A stretch of 64,000 nt of DNA from NCBI RefSeq assembly GCF_901447155.2, contig NZ_LR588413.1, positions 186,001 to 250,000 on the forward strand. Reading direction: 5' to 3'. The first letter of the stretch is position 1. Every line of letters starts with the position of its first letter. Shown here one piece after another: positions 1 to 9,964 of the stretch. A program made the translations under genes and the position numbers. Under the pieces are notes generated by a model that worked only from the letters and a program-made list of their open reading frames with translations, did not search any database and was not told the DNA's origin. The stretch comes from Peptoniphilus catoniae (GTDB lineage: Bacteria > Bacillota > Clostridia > Tissierellales > Peptoniphilaceae).

Positions 1-3000
1 GGTAAATTATTTAATACACCGTTTCTTTTTAAAATGTCAACAACAGATTTTGTGGCCTTGGTCTTATTCATAAAGTCTTCTATAGATAAATATTCTTTTT
101 CCTTAGAAGCTTCAACTATATTATTTGCTACTTGCTCTCCAATACCTACATAGGCCCTTATTGGAAAAAGTATTTTATCTCCATCTACCTTAAATCTAAA
201 AGAATCAGACTTATATAAATCTGCATTTTTAAATTCAAAACCTCTCGAAAACATTTCAAGGACCAGCTCTAAAATATTTAACTGAGATTTTTCTTTTACA
301 CTTAACTTTTCATCTGAGTTTTTTAAGCTATCAACTTTTAGCTTTACAGCTTCTACTCCTTGTATAATAAGTTCCCCGTCAAAGTCCTGAAGTTTATTTG
401 TAAAATAAGTAGCATAAAATGCCAAAGGATAATTAAGCTTATAGTAGGCTATTCTAAAAGACAGCATAACATAGGCTACAGCGTGGGCCTTAGGAAACAT
501 ATATTTAATTTTTTGACAAGACTCTATATACCAATCAGGCAAATCAAGAGTTTTAATTACTTCTTTTTGCTCATCAGTTAGGCCTCTTCCCTTCCTAACT
601 CTTTCCATGGTGTCAAACGCTATTTTATTTTCAGCTCCTGCCCTTATTAGATAAAGCATTATGTCTTCTCTTGTAGATATTACATTAGATAAAGTTGCCT
701 TCCCTTCCTTTACTAAATCTTGAGCATTGTTCGTCCACACATCTGTACCATGAGAAAGTCCTGAGATTCTTACAAGTTCTGAAAAACTCTTTGGTTTTGT
801 TTCAAGAAGCATTTGTTTAACAAATCCGGTACCAAACTCAGGTATCCCCAATGTTCCTGTAGGGGTGTTAAATATATTCTCATCTAGATTTAATGCTTCA
901 CTTGTAGAAAATAGAGACAAGGTATTTTTATCATTTAAAGGAATAGTTGTTGAGTCTAGGCCTGTTATGTCTTCAAGCATTCTAATTATAGTAGGACCAT
1001 CATGTCCTAATATATCTAATTTTAAAATCTTTCCATGAATAAAATTATAATCAAAATGAGTCGTTATTACTCCGGATTTTGCATCATCGGCAGGGTATTG
1101 TATAGGCGTAAAATCAAATATATCTTTACTCTTAGGACAAATCATTACTCCTCCCGGGTGCTGTCCGGAGGTTCTTTTTACTCCGACGATTTTTTGGACT
1201 AGCCTTTCAATTTCCAAAGCTCTAATATCTTTATCTTCAAAATAATTTTTTACATAGCCATAGGCCGTTTTTTCCGCTATTGTTCCTATGGTACCAGCTC
1301 TAAACACGTAACCTTTGCCAAAAAGATCTTCTGTATATTTATGTGCTGACGGTTGATATTCTCCTGCAAAATTAAGGTCAATATCAGGCTCTTTGTCTCC
1401 TTTAAACCCTAAAAATACTTCAAATGGTATGTTATGTCCATCTTTTTTAAGTTCATGTCCGCAATTTGGACAATTGGCATCAGGTAAATCTACGCCGCTG
1501 TCGTAATCACTATGAGAAAAATCTGAATATTTGCACCTAGGACACACATAATGAGCCGGCAAAGGATTAACTTCAGTTATAGAGCTCATAGTAGCTGCAA
1601 AGGATGAACCTACAGATCCTCTTGACCCTACTAAATAACCATCTTTATTTGATTTTTCAACAAGCTTTTGAGCAATTATATAAAGAACTGAATAACCATT
1701 TGATATTATTGAATTAAGTTCCTTATCAAGTCGTTTTTCAACTATATCAGGCAGATTATCTCCATAAATTTCATGTGCTTTTTTATAACACATAGTTTTA
1801 AGGTCTTCATCGGCTCCTTCTATAACTGGTGGATACTTACCATCAGGAATAGGTTTTAAATCTTTTGTCATATTACTAATTTTATTTGAGTTTTCGATCA
1901 CAACTTCATAGGCTTCTTTTTCTCCAAGATAACTAAACTCACTTAACATTTCATCTGTAGTTTTAAAATATAAAGATTTTGGTGTATTCCAATCATTATC
2001 AAATTTCAATCTTTGACCGCTTAACACAATTCTTCTTGCAAGATCATCTTCCTCTTCAAGGTAGAAAACATCTCCAGTTGCTACAACAGGTATATTAAGA
2101 TCTTTTCCTATTCTATAAAGTTTTTTATTAATTCCTTTTAATTCATCTAAATCTCTTACTAGACCTTGAGCTAAAAAATTTAAATTATTTTCTACAGGTT
2201 GAATCTCTATATAATCATAATATGAAGCAATTTTTTTAATTTCTTCATCATCTAATCCGTTATATACAGCTCTAAACAACTGTGAATATGAGGTTCCGCT
2301 TCCTATAATCAGTCCTTCTCTGTAGGTGTCAAGTAGAGTCCTAGGAACCTTGGCAACTCTATTTACATAATTTAGATGGGATTTACTTACAAGTTTATAT
2401 AAATTTTTAAGTCCTTCTTGAGTTTTTACAAGAATACTTACTGGTGATTCAAATAGACTTGCAGGTTCTATGTTTTTAATTAAAGAATTTATATCTGAAA
2501 GCTTGGAAACATTATATTCTTTATCTGCAAGTTCCATCATTTTAAGAAAAACTTCAGCTGTAGCTTCTGCATCATTTACAGCTCTATGAGCATTAACTAA
2601 TGAAACTCCAAGTTTTTTTGATAAAGTCGAAAGGTTATATCTTTTAGTCCCTTTAACAACAGCCCTTGACAGCTGCAGGGTATCTAAAACTGCATAATCA
2701 AATTTATATCCATTATTAGTAAAATCTCTTCTTATAAATGAACTATCAAACCCTGCATTATGAGCCACTAATACAGACCCATTACAAAAATCATAAAAGT
2801 CTCCTATAATATCTTCTATTTTAGGTTCAGATTCAAGCAAAGCGTTGCTAAGCCCTGTAAGCTCTTCTACTTTTTTAGGAATAGATTTTTCTGGATTAAC
2901 AAGTTGCGAATATCTGTCAACAATTTTTCCGTCTATAATTTTAACTGCACCTATTTCTGTTATTTTGTCAGTTCTTGGAGAAAAACCTGTGGTCTCTATG

Positions 3001-4229
3001 TCAAATACTACAAAAGAATTGCTATTTTCTTTATAATTAGTAACTATAGGTGTTAAATCGTCTACAAAATTTGCATCAAGTCCATATATTACTTTTATTC
3101 CATCTTGATTTGATGCTTCCATGGCTTCTGGAAATCCCTGAACGTCTGCATTATCAGTTATGGCAATAGCACTCATGCCCCAATTACTTGCCGTTTTAGT
3201 AAAATCTTTAAAAGAGGTTAAACCACTCATCGCAGACATTTTTGTATGTAGCCTAAGTTCTACCCTTTTCTCCTGAGATTTATCTTCTCTCATTATTTTT
3301 TCAGATTTTTCCAAGTATCTTATCATTATATTGTCATCTTTACTATAGCTGTCATACTGAACATTACCTGTAATTATATAGGTGTCTCCAACTTTTACAT
3401 TATCACTAAATTCTTCAAGCTTTTCACTTGTTAAAAAGATCTTAGCAAGAATTGAAGAAGTAGAATCGGTAATACTTAAGGATACTAAAAACCTACCGCT
3501 TTTTATTTCTTTAGTTTCAATATTAAAAATTTCAGTCTTAACAGTAACCTTATTTGAATTTATAGATATATCCTTTATAGTGGTAAATCCTAATATCTCT
3601 TTTTTTCCATAGGAAAATCCTGATTTTGATTTTCTAGAAGGTTTTTTATCTTTAATTGAAGTAGTATTATTAATATTTTTTATAAGATCGGATTCCATAA
3701 GGCTCAAATCTTCCATATATCCTTTAATATTATCATCATTACATTTACAAACTTTATCCGATAGTTTCAAATTGATTTTATAATTTTTAAATAAAGACAT
3801 ATCATTTTTTAGGTCATCTTCAAAATTTTTGCTTGTTATGCTGTAATAAATTCCCTCGTTAGGAATTGTTATATCTATAGAATTTTCATTTTCTTCAATA
3901 TCTATAGATATGTCCTCAAGACAAGATATACAAGACGGACTTAATTTCACTATATAATCCTTAATCAACTCTTTTTTATTTTTATAAATATCTTCTTTTA
4001 TAAGGTAGGTAATTTTTAAATTTAAACCCTTTAACTCCTTAGATAAATTTTCATAAAACTTTTGTTTTAAAGATTCGTCAACTTCTTTTTTACTTTCAAC
4101 AAAAATTTCCAAATCCAAAATATTCTCTTTGAAATTAATATCTTTAAAACTAATTTCATTAAAACTTATGTCCCTGAAATCTTCGGGTCTTATATTTAAT
4201 TTTTTTAAAACATCAATAAATTCTATCAT
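1..4229 (-). CDS. polC: DNA polymerase III alpha subunit, PolC type (3' end cut by window edge)
   Basis: Replicative polymerase of low-GC Gram-positives, with its own 3'-5' proofreading exonuclease. The frame stays open from an ATG at 4229 to the window edge (about 1409 codons). Judged from the family's usual C-terminus, only about 10-20 residues are missing. In order: an N-terminal OB-type region; a PHP domain split by a DnaQ-like exonuclease whose first motif FDIETTG lies near residue 405; a four-Cys zinc site (CPRC and CPNC, about residues 895-925); and the polymerase core with DIDLNFAGEYQP near residue 948, which carries a catalytic Asp. It lies downstream of ispG, separated by a hairpin at 4300-4341, so it may be partly uncoupled from that operon. 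The family call is secure. Confidence 0.97.
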   Translation of the reverse strand, partial: MIEFIDVLKKLNIRPEDFRDISFNEISFKDINFKENILDLEIFVESKKEVDESLKQKFYENLSKELKGLNLKITYLIKEDIYKNKKELIKDYIVKLSPSCISCLEDISIDIEENENSIDITIPNEGIYYSITSKNFEDDLKNDMSLFKNYKINLKLSDKVCKCNDDNIKGYMEDLSLMESDLIKNINNTTSIKDKKPSRKSKSGFSYGKKEILGFTTIKDISINSNKVTVKTEIFNIETKEIKSGRFLVSLSITDSTSSILAKIFLTSEKLEEFSDNVKVGDTYIITGNVQYDSYSKDDNIMIRYLEKSEKIMREDKSQEKRVELRLHTKMSAMSGLTSFKDFTKTASNWGMSAIAITDNADVQGFPEAMEASNQDGIKVIYGLDANFVDDLTPIVTNYKENSNSFVVFDIETTGFSPRTDKITEIGAVKIIDGKIVDRYSQLVNPEKSIPKKVEELTGLSNALLESEPKIEDIIGDFYDFCNGSVLVAHNAGFDSSFIRRDFTNNGYKFDYAVLDTLQLSRAVVKGTKRYNLSTLSKKLGVSLVNAHRAVNDAEATAEVFLKMMELADKEYNVSKLSDINSLIKNIEPASLFESPVSILVKTQEGLKNLYKLVSKSHLNYVNRVAKVPRTLLDTYREGLIIGSGTSYSQLFRAVYNGLDDEEIKKIASYYDYIEIQPVENNLNFLAQGLVRDLDELKGINKKLYRIGKDLNIPVVATGDVFYLEEEDDLARRIVLSGQRLKFDNDWNTPKSLYFKTTDEMLSEFSYLGEKEAYEVVIENSNKISNMTKDLKPIPDGKYPPVIEGADEDLKTMCYKKAHEIYGDNLPDIVEKRLDKELNSIISNGYSVLYIIAQKLVEKSNKDGYLVGSRGSVGSSFAATMSSITEVNPLPAHYVCPRCKYSDFSHSDYDSGVDLPDANCPNCGHELKKDGHNIPFEVFLGFKGDKEPDIDLNFAGEYQPSAHKYTEDLFGKGYVFRAGTIGTIAEKTAYGYVKNYFEDKDIRALEIERLVQKIVGVKRTSGQHPGGVMICPKSKDIFDFTPIQYPADDAKSGVITTHFDYNFIHGKILKLDILGHDGPTIIRMLEDITGLDSTTIPLNDKNTLSLFSTSEALNLDENIFNTPTGTLGIPEFGTGFVKQMLLETKPKSFSELVRISGLSHGTDVWTNNAQDLVKEGKATLSNVISTREDIMLYLIRAGAENKIAFDTMERVRKGRGLTDEQKEVIKTLDLPDWYIESCQKIKYMFPKAHAVAYVMLSFRIAYYKLNYPLAFYATYFTNKLQDFDGELIIQGVEAVKLKVDSLKNSDEKLSVKEKSQLNILELVLEMFSRGFEFKNADLYKSDSFRFKVDGDKILFPIRAYVGIGEQVANNIVEASKEKEYLSIEDFMNKTKATKSVVDILKRNGVLNNL

Positions 4230-4299
4230 TTTTATATCTCTCACATAAATATAATAAAAGAAATCTAAACTTTCTTAAAATTAACTTCTATATAAAATA

Positions 4300-4341
4300 A
4301 TACAGCTCAAAGATAATATAATTATATCAAAAGAGCTGTAT
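4300..4341 (-). terminator. Hairpin between ispG and polC
   Basis: A long inverted repeat (ATACAGCTC with GAGCTGTAT, plus an inner AT-rich stem) lies just after the ispG stop. On the minus strand it is followed by the T-rich stretch TATTTTAT. The imperfect U-tract suggests a weak terminator or attenuator before polC. Confidence 0.55.
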
Positions 4342-4360
4342 AAAAAATCAAAAGATTATT

Positions 4361-5413
4361 TTATTTCATATTTTCAATTTCTTTGTAGAGTTCATCTAAA
4401 AGATTTTCTTCAGAAACTTTCTTTATAACTACCCCATTTTTAAATATGAGCCCTACCCCGTTTCCTCCGGTAATTCCTATATCGGCTTCTTTGGCTTCAC
4501 CTGGCCCATTTACAGGACACCCCATTAGGGCAATTTTAATATTTTTATCTACAGTCGAAAGCTTTTCTTGTGCTTTTTCTACTAATTCAATTAAATTTAT
4601 TTTGGTTCGAGCACAAGTCGGGCAGGATATTATTTCAATTCCCTTATTTAATAATCCTAAGGATTTTAATATCTCCTTGCCTGCTTTTACCTCTTCAATT
4701 GGGTCTGCCGTTAAGGAAACCCTTATTGTATCGCCAATTCCTTCTTCAAGTAAAATTCCTATTCCAACAGATGATTTAATGATACCTGAAAGTCCGGGAC
4801 CCGCTTCGGTAATTCCTATGTGAAGTGGATAGTCGCTCATTTCAGAAAATTTTCTATAGGCCGCAAGGGATAAATTCACATTACTAGCCTTTAAAGAAAC
4901 CTTTATATCAGTAAAATTTAAAGATTCCAAAACATTTATTTCTTCAAAAGCACTTTCTACTATAGAATTCTCATTTACTCCCTTATATTTATCCAATATA
5001 TCTTTGCTAATAGATCCTGAATTTACTCCAATTCTAATTGGAATATTGTTACTTGCACAAATATCAACAACTTCTTTAACCTTCCATTTTTCTCCAATGT
5101 TTCCGGGATTAATCCTAACGCAATCGATGCCATTTTTTGCAGACTCAACCGCCAATTTATAGTTATATTGAATATCGGCTATAGTGGGTATAGAAATTCT
5201 TTTTTTTATCTCTTTTATTGCGGCTGCATCATCTAAGTCATTTACTGCAAATCTAATTAAATCACAACCCGCTTCTTCCAATCTTTTTATTTGCTTAACT
5301 GTGGCAACAATATTTTTAGTGTCAGTGTTAGTCATAGACTGAATACTTATAGGAGCATCTCCTCCAATTGGAAGATTTCCTACCATAATCTGTTTTGTTT
5401 TTCTTCTATTCAA
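4361..5413 (-). CDS. ispG: 4-hydroxy-3-methylbut-2-enyl-diphosphate synthase (flavodoxin/ferredoxin), IspG
   Basis: Penultimate enzyme of the MEP isoprenoid pathway: converts MEcPP to HMBPP using a [4Fe-4S] cluster. The N-terminal barrel has the family motif IQSMTNTDT. The cluster ligands are visible as CPTCAR and, downstream, GCPVNGPGEA. Length is about 350 residues, normal for the short bacterial form. An upstream GTG at 5422 is in frame, but it lies inside AGGTGA, which looks like the Shine-Dalgarno; the TTG at 5413 is then correctly spaced, so I prefer that start. It directly follows rseP, whose TAG stop is at 5423-5425. Its presence implies the MEP route, yet dxr is not in this cluster. 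Confidence 0.95.
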   Translation of the reverse strand: MNRRKTKQIMVGNLPIGGDAPISIQSMTNTDTKNIVATVKQIKRLEEAGCDLIRFAVNDLDDAAAIKEIKKRISIPTIADIQYNYKLAVESAKNGIDCVRINPGNIGEKWKVKEVVDICASNNIPIRIGVNSGSISKDILDKYKGVNENSIVESAFEEINVLESLNFTDIKVSLKASNVNLSLAAYRKFSEMSDYPLHIGITEAGPGLSGIIKSSVGIGILLEEGIGDTIRVSLTADPIEEVKAGKEILKSLGLLNKGIEIISCPTCARTKINLIELVEKAQEKLSTVDKNIKIALMGCPVNGPGEAKEADIGITGGNGVGLIFKNGVVIKKVSEENLLDELYKEIENMK

Positions 5414-5422
5414 AAATATCAC

Positions 5423-6427
5423 CTAAAATCTTAGCCTTGTTAGGTCACCAAAAATTGTAACATAAATCATAATTCCAAATAAAAATACAAGCCCGGCAAA
5501 GCTTAAAGCACTTTCAATTTTTTCATTAACTTTTTTGCCCCTTATAGCTTCTATTATTAAAAATAAGAGTTTTCCTCCATCGAGGGCCGGTATAGGAAGT
5601 ATATTAACAACAGCAAGATTTGCGCTTATAATTCCTAAAATAAAAATCAGATTCACAAATCCTGCAGATGTAGCTTGCCCTATAGCTGATATAACCCCAA
5701 CAGGTCCTGCCAGCATGGAAACATCAACTCCACCTACTAAAAGACCTCCAAGTACTGAGAAAACATCTGCTACAACAGAAAAGGTTTTTGTAAAGCCAAA
5801 TTTTACTACTGATCCAAAGGATTTTGAAAACCCTATCCCAATAACTGAATAGCCTTCATATTCTATTGGTTTTAAAGTCTTAGTTAAGCTTTCTCCACGC
5901 CTTTCTATAACAAGATTTATATCCTTATTTGGATCCTTTTTAGAAATATTTTTTATAATATCTTCCCAGGAATTTATAAGTTCATTATCTATTTTTATAA
6001 CCTTATCTCCGGGTTTAATATCGGCAACCATAGCAGGCGAATCTTTTTTTACACTTCCAACAATATTGGAATTTGAAGGAACACCCATTATTGATGCTAA
6101 TATAATAAAGGATAATATTGCCAGTACAAGGTTCATAAACACGCCTGCAACAACTACAGCCATTCTTTTTGGAACCGATACATTCGAAAAGCTTCTTGGA
6201 TCATCGGAGCTTTCTTCCTCCCCTTCCATGGCCACATATCCTCCTATAGGTAAGGCTCTAAGAGAATACTTAGTTTCTCCCTTCTGTTTCTGAATAAGTT
6301 TAGGGCCCATGCCTACTGAAAATTCATTAACTTTAATTCCTACAAGTTTTGCAACACTATAGTGACCAAATTCGTGTAGAAGTATAACTAACATAAACAC
6401 AAATATTGAACCTATCAAAGTATACAT
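5423..6427 (-). CDS. rseP: RIP metalloprotease RseP (site-2 protease)
   Basis: Intramembrane zinc metalloprotease that cleaves membrane-embedded anti-sigma factors or remnant signal peptides. Zinc motif HEFGH at residues 18-22 lies in the first transmembrane segment. A PDZ domain follows in the middle (around residues 110-190), and the second active-site motif NILPIPALDGG lies near residue 283. The 334-residue length is usual for Gram-positive RseP with one PDZ domain. The ATG at 6427 has a clear GGAGGA ribosome-binding site. It lies 8 nt after cdsA; in many Firmicutes dxr sits between these two genes, but here it does not. Confidence 0.95.
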   Translation of the reverse strand: MYTLIGSIFVFMLVILLHEFGHYSVAKLVGIKVNEFSVGMGPKLIQKQKGETKYSLRALPIGGYVAMEGEEESSDDPRSFSNVSVPKRMAVVVAGVFMNLVLAILSFIILASIMGVPSNSNIVGSVKKDSPAMVADIKPGDKVIKIDNELINSWEDIIKNISKKDPNKDINLVIERRGESLTKTLKPIEYEGYSVIGIGFSKSFGSVVKFGFTKTFSVVADVFSVLGGLLVGGVDVSMLAGPVGVISAIGQATSAGFVNLIFILGIISANLAVVNILPIPALDGGKLLFLIIEAIRGKKVNEKIESALSFAGLVFLFGIMIYVTIFGDLTRLRF

Positions 6428-6435
6428 TCTTCCTC

Positions 6436-7203
6436 CTATAAAACGTAAAAATAGTAAATTAAATATACCATTGGTATTACCATAATCACACTGTCAAATC
6501 TATCCATTAAGCCTCCATGTCCAGGAAGCAAATTACTATAATCTTTAATTCCTGTAATTCTTTTTATTTTAGATGCAAATAAGTCTCCTAACTGAGCCAT
6601 AATAGAACTTGCAACGATCAAAAACAATAGTTCCAAGTTAATGTTTAGTCCAACATAATAAGAATATATAAGGGTAATAATTAAACACCCCAATACTCCT
6701 CCCACTGCCCCCTCAATAGATTTTTTAGGGCTCACTTTTTCTATAAGCTTGTGCTTGCCGAAAGTAGATCCTATTAGATAGGCAAAGGTGTCTGTAATAA
6801 AGGCGATTAGAAACACCATTATAAAAAACTTTCTTGGAAGCTGACTAAATAAATTAAATATAAAAGGAACATAGATAAAAATAAATACTGTGTGTGTAAG
6901 ATCTGATGTTGAATAATTACCAAATAAAAACATAATAAAAGACACAACAAGTACAGCTATAATAGCAAAGTATTCAGGAATTACTATTTTATCAAAAATT
7001 AAGAGTAAGACAATTCCTAAAACTATAGCATCTAAATTTACTCTAATCCTTATTTTTCTAAAGGCATTAGCCAACTCATAAGATGCAAAAGCAGAGACGA
7101 TGGCAAGGGAAAATTTCAGATACAATCCTCCGAGATAAATAAGTATTCCCAAAAAGATTATGCCTATTGCTCCGGTTGTAAACCTTTTTGTAAAATCAGA
7201 CAT
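6436..7203 (-). CDS. cdsA: Phosphatidate cytidylyltransferase
   Basis: Makes CDP-diacylglycerol from phosphatidate and CTP at the membrane, the branch point of phospholipid synthesis. The 255-residue protein is strongly hydrophobic with multiple membrane segments. It ends with the full CDP-diglyceride synthetase signature, seen as KRITGIKDYSNLLPGHGG followed by LMDRFDS (about residues 208-235). The ATG at 7203 overlaps the end of uppS by 8 nt, so the two are probably translationally coupled. Confidence 0.95.
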   Translation of the reverse strand: MSDFTKRFTTGAIGIIFLGILIYLGGLYLKFSLAIVSAFASYELANAFRKIRIRVNLDAIVLGIVLLLIFDKIVIPEYFAIIAVLVVSFIMFLFGNYSTSDLTHTVFIFIYVPFIFNLFSQLPRKFFIMVFLIAFITDTFAYLIGSTFGKHKLIEKVSPKKSIEGAVGGVLGCLIITLIYSYYVGLNINLELLFLIVASSIMAQLGDLFASKIKRITGIKDYSNLLPGHGGLMDRFDSVIMVIPMVYLIYYFYVL

Positions 7204-7927
7204 TTAATCCTCCAAATCTTCTGTTTCTATTTTGATAATCAACTATAGCTTCATATAAAACTTCTTCTGTAAAATCAGGCCATAATACATTAGAAAACCA
7301 AAACTCACTATAGGCAAGCTGATAAAGCATAAAATTGCTAACTCTAAGCTCACCACTTGGTCTTATTAGAAGATCAAGCTCTTCTTGGCCTTTGGTGTAA
7401 AGATATTCTTTAAAGGTTCCTTCATTCAAGTTTTCTATATTTAAAATGCCAGCTTCTATATCTTTGTAAATGAGTTTTGTTGCTCTAACAATCTCACTTC
7501 TACCACCATAATTTAATCCAATATTAAGTATCATTCTATCATTGTCCCTAGTTGATGACAATGCAATATCTATTTCTTTTTTAACTTTTTCAGGTAGTGG
7601 ATTAATGTCTCCAAGTAGGTTTATCTTTATATTATTTTTTTTAATTATGCTAAGTTGGTTTCTTATATAAAAAACTAAAAGATCCATAAGCTTAGAAACC
7701 TCCTCCTTTGGTCTTTTCCAGTTTTCTGTGGAAAATGCATATAAGGATAGAGATTTAATACCTAACTTATAGGAAGCTTCTACAATTTCTACAACCCTTT
7801 TAGCGCCTTCACTATGTCCTAATGATCTAGGTAATCCCCTTTTTTTTGCCCAACGCCCATTTCCATCCATTATTATTCCTATATGTGCGGGCAATTTAGT
7901 TTTATCTATTTTTTCAATTAAACTCAT
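7196..7927 (-). CDS. uppS: Isoprenyl transferase (undecaprenyl diphosphate synthase)
   Basis: cis-Prenyltransferase that extends farnesyl diphosphate with isopentenyl units to give the C55 lipid carrier for cell-wall synthesis. The conserved MDGNGRWAKKRG motif supplies the metal-binding Asp21, and the late RPSGELR segment binds isopentenyl diphosphate. The 243 residues match the family. It lies downstream of frr beyond a strong hairpin terminator (7944-7966), and its end overlaps cdsA. Confidence 0.95.
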   Translation of the reverse strand: MSLIEKIDKTKLPAHIGIIMDGNGRWAKKRGLPRSLGHSEGAKRVVEIVEASYKLGIKSLSLYAFSTENWKRPKEEVSKLMDLLVFYIRNQLSIIKKNNIKINLLGDINPLPEKVKKEIDIALSSTRDNDRMILNIGLNYGGRSEIVRATKLIYKDIEAGILNIENLNEGTFKEYLYTKGQEELDLLIRPSGELRVSNFMLYQLAYSEFWFSNVLWPDFTEEVLYEAIVDYQNRNRRFGGLNV

Positions 7928-7943
7928 ATTTCACCTATTAAGT

Positions 7944-7966
7944 AAAAAGAGGCCTAGGGCCTCTTT
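7944..7966 (-). terminator. Intrinsic terminator between frr and uppS
   Basis: On the minus strand AAAGAGGCC pairs with GGCCTCTTT around a 3-nt loop and runs into five Ts. It lies between two co-directional genes, so it probably reduces rather than blocks expression of uppS and the genes after it. Confidence 0.8.
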
Positions 7967-7967
7967 A

Positions 7968-8525
7968 TTAAATTTCCATTAACTCTTCTTCTTTAATTTT
8001 TGTTGCTTCATCTACTAAATTAATATGTTTATCTGTAATTTTTTGAATGTCATCTTCAGCAACTTTTCTGTCGTCTTCAGAAATTTCTTTTGCTTTCTCA
8101 AGCTTTTTAATTTCATCTATAGCTTCACGTCTTATGTTTCTTAAAGCTACCTTTGCATTCTCGCCATTTTTCTTAACAACTTTTGTAAGCTCTGTACGTC
8201 TTTCTTCTGTAAGCTGCGGAATTACAAGTCTAATTAATTTCCCGTCATTTGAGGGATTTAAGCCTAAATCCGATTTTAAAATGGATTTTTCTATTTGAGG
8301 AATTAAATTTACATCCCAAGGTTGAATAACAAGTAATCTCGGCTCAGGAGCAGATATTGAAGAGGCTTGATTAATAGGAGTTTGTTGCCCATAGTAGTCA
8401 ATTGTTATTTTATCAAGTAAAGTCGGATTTGCCCTTCCTGCTCTAATGCTTTGAAGGTCTTCTTTATATACTGAAATAGTTTTAACCATTCTCTTTTCAG
8501 CATCTTTTTTTATATCAGCTATCAT
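7968..8525 (-). CDS. frr: Ribosome recycling factor
   Basis: Splits post-termination ribosomes together with EF-G. The 185-residue length is exact for the family. The N-terminus (MIADIKKDAEKRM) and the conserved SIRAGRANP segment are typical of the three-helix bundle domain, followed by a basic and acidic helical C-terminus. It starts 11 nt after pyrH and is followed by a strong terminator hairpin, so the rpsB-tsf-pyrH-frr unit may largely end here. Confidence 0.97.
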   Translation of the reverse strand: MIADIKKDAEKRMVKTISVYKEDLQSIRAGRANPTLLDKITIDYYGQQTPINQASSISAPEPRLLVIQPWDVNLIPQIEKSILKSDLGLNPSNDGKLIRLVIPQLTEERRTELTKVVKKNGENAKVALRNIRREAIDEIKKLEKAKEISEDDRKVAEDDIQKITDKHINLVDEATKIKEEELMEI

Positions 8526-8536
8526 AGTGATCCTCC

Positions 8537-9244
8537 TTATTTTACTTTAGTACCTATATTTTTGCCACAAACTACATCTATCATTGAACTTGGTTTGTCT
8601 ATTCCAAATACAATTAACGGAATTTTATTATCCATGCACAAGGATGTAGCTGTAGTATCCATGATTTTCAACTTTTTATTTATTATCTCTAAATAAGAAA
8701 GTTCTAAAAATTTCTTTGCATCGGGATTTAGTTTAGGGTCTGAGTCATATATTCCGTCTACTCCCTTTTTAGCAAGGAGTATAACTTCCGCTGAAATTTC
8801 TGCGGCTCTTAGAGCTGCTGTAGTATCTGTAGAAAAGTATGGATTACCTATACCTGCAGAGAATATAACAACTCTTCCCTTTTCTAAATGTCTTATGGCT
8901 CTTCTTCTAATGTAGGGCTCAGCTACTTCTTTCATTTCTATAGCTGTTTGGACCCTTGTTATTACCCCCATGTTTTCAAGTGAGTCTTGAAGTGCAAGGG
9001 CATTCATTACGGTACCCAACATTCCCATATAATCGGAGGTAGCTCTATCCATGTTTTCGGAGTCTCTGCCTCTCCAAAAGTTTCCTCCGCCTACAACTAT
9101 ACCTGTTTCAACCCTCATTTCGCTAATCGCTTTTACTTGAGAGGCTATGGTTTTTACAGTATCCATATCAATACCTATGCCTTTTTCTCCAGCCATAGCT
9201 TCTCCACTTAGCTTTAATATAATCCTTTTATATTTCGGATTCAT
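8537..9244 (-). CDS. pyrH: UMP kinase
   Basis: Phosphorylates UMP to UDP; an amino-acid-kinase fold enzyme unrelated to eukaryotic UMP/CMP kinases. The N-terminal KLSGEAMAG motif binds phosphate, and the glycine-rich [10 protein letters not shown] segment and C-terminal TSLCMDN region are typical. Length 235 residues. The ATG at 9244 has an AAGGTGA ribosome-binding site. It lies 9 nt after tsf in the classic order tsf-pyrH-frr. Confidence 0.97.
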   Translation of the reverse strand: MNPKYKRIILKLSGEAMAGEKGIGIDMDTVKTIASQVKAISEMRVETGIVVGGGNFWRGRDSENMDRATSDYMGMLGTVMNALALQDSLENMGVITRVQTAIEMKEVAEPYIRRRAIRHLEKGRVVIFSAGIGNPYFSTDTTAALRAAEISAEVILLAKKGVDGIYDSDPKLNPDAKKFLELSYLEIINKKLKIMDTTATSLCMDNKIPLIVFGIDKPSSMIDVVCGKNIGTKVK

Positions 9245-9253
9245 ATTGTCACC

Positions 9254-9901
9254 TTAATTGCCTAGTTGTTTTGCCACTTCTTCTGCAAAATCTTCTTCTC
9301 TCTTTTCAAGACCTTCACCAACTTCATATCTTACAAATCTTCTGATTTTAATATTTTCTCCGATTTTTGAAGCTATGTTATTTAATACATCTTGTACTTT
9401 AAGGTCAGGATCTTTAATGAATTTTTGATCTAAAAGAACAATTTCTTCGTAGAATTTTTCCAAACGACCTGCAACCATTTTTTCTACAATATGTTCAGGT
9501 TTTCCTTCGTTTAAAGCTTGCTCTCTTAGAATTGATCTCTCATGCTCAAGCTCTTCCTCAGGTACTTGGTCACGAGAAACATATTTAGGAGAAACAGCTG
9601 CCACTTGCATAGCTACATCTTTAACGAAAGCTTTAAATTCTTCATTTTTAGCAACAAAGTCAGTTTCAGTATTAACTTCAACTAAAACTCCAATTCTTCC
9701 GCCATGAATATAAGAATCAACTATACCCTCAGATGCAATTCTTGAAGATTTTTTAGCTATTGATGCAAGTCCTTTTTCCCTTAAAATATCTACTGCCTTA
9801 TCTAAATCTCCTCCTGTTTCTACAAGAGCTTTTTTACAATCCATCATGCCTGCTGATGTTTTTTCTCTAAGTTCTTTAATTGCTGCAGTTGTAATTTCCA
9901 T
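9254..9901 (-). CDS. tsf: Translation elongation factor Ts
   Basis: Guanine-nucleotide exchange factor for EF-Tu. Both family signatures are present: [12 protein letters not shown] near residue 15, after an N-terminal UBA-like domain, and [16 protein letters not shown] near residues 70-85. The 215-residue length is that of the short EF-Ts of clostridia and bacilli rather than the longer E. coli form. It follows rpsB across a strong internal hairpin (9917-9956). Confidence 0.97.
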   Translation of the reverse strand: MEITTAAIKELREKTSAGMMDCKKALVETGGDLDKAVDILREKGLASIAKKSSRIASEGIVDSYIHGGRIGVLVEVNTETDFVAKNEEFKAFVKDVAMQVAAVSPKYVSRDQVPEEELEHERSILREQALNEGKPEHIVEKMVAGRLEKFYEEIVLLDQKFIKDPDLKVQDVLNNIASKIGENIKIRRFVRYEVGEGLEKREEDFAEEVAKQLGN

Positions 9902-9916
9902 TTTTTATTCCTCCTT

Positions 9917-9956
9917 AAAAAAAAGAGAGTTTTAAAGGCATAGCTTTAGAACTCTC
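9917..9956 (-). terminator. Terminator-like hairpin between rpsB and tsf
   Basis: On the minus strand GAGAGTTCTAAAGC pairs with the matching downstream arm around TATG, then eight Ts follow. It lies in the short rpsB-tsf gap and could set the S2 to EF-Ts ratio by partial termination. Confidence 0.75.
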
Positions 9957-9964
9957 ACAGAATC

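Noticed and set aside
4446-4823. Plus-strand open frames over ispG, rseP, ffh, smc and other genes
   Set aside because: They are antisense shadows with no family motifs or ribosome-binding sites, opposite to well-supported genes.
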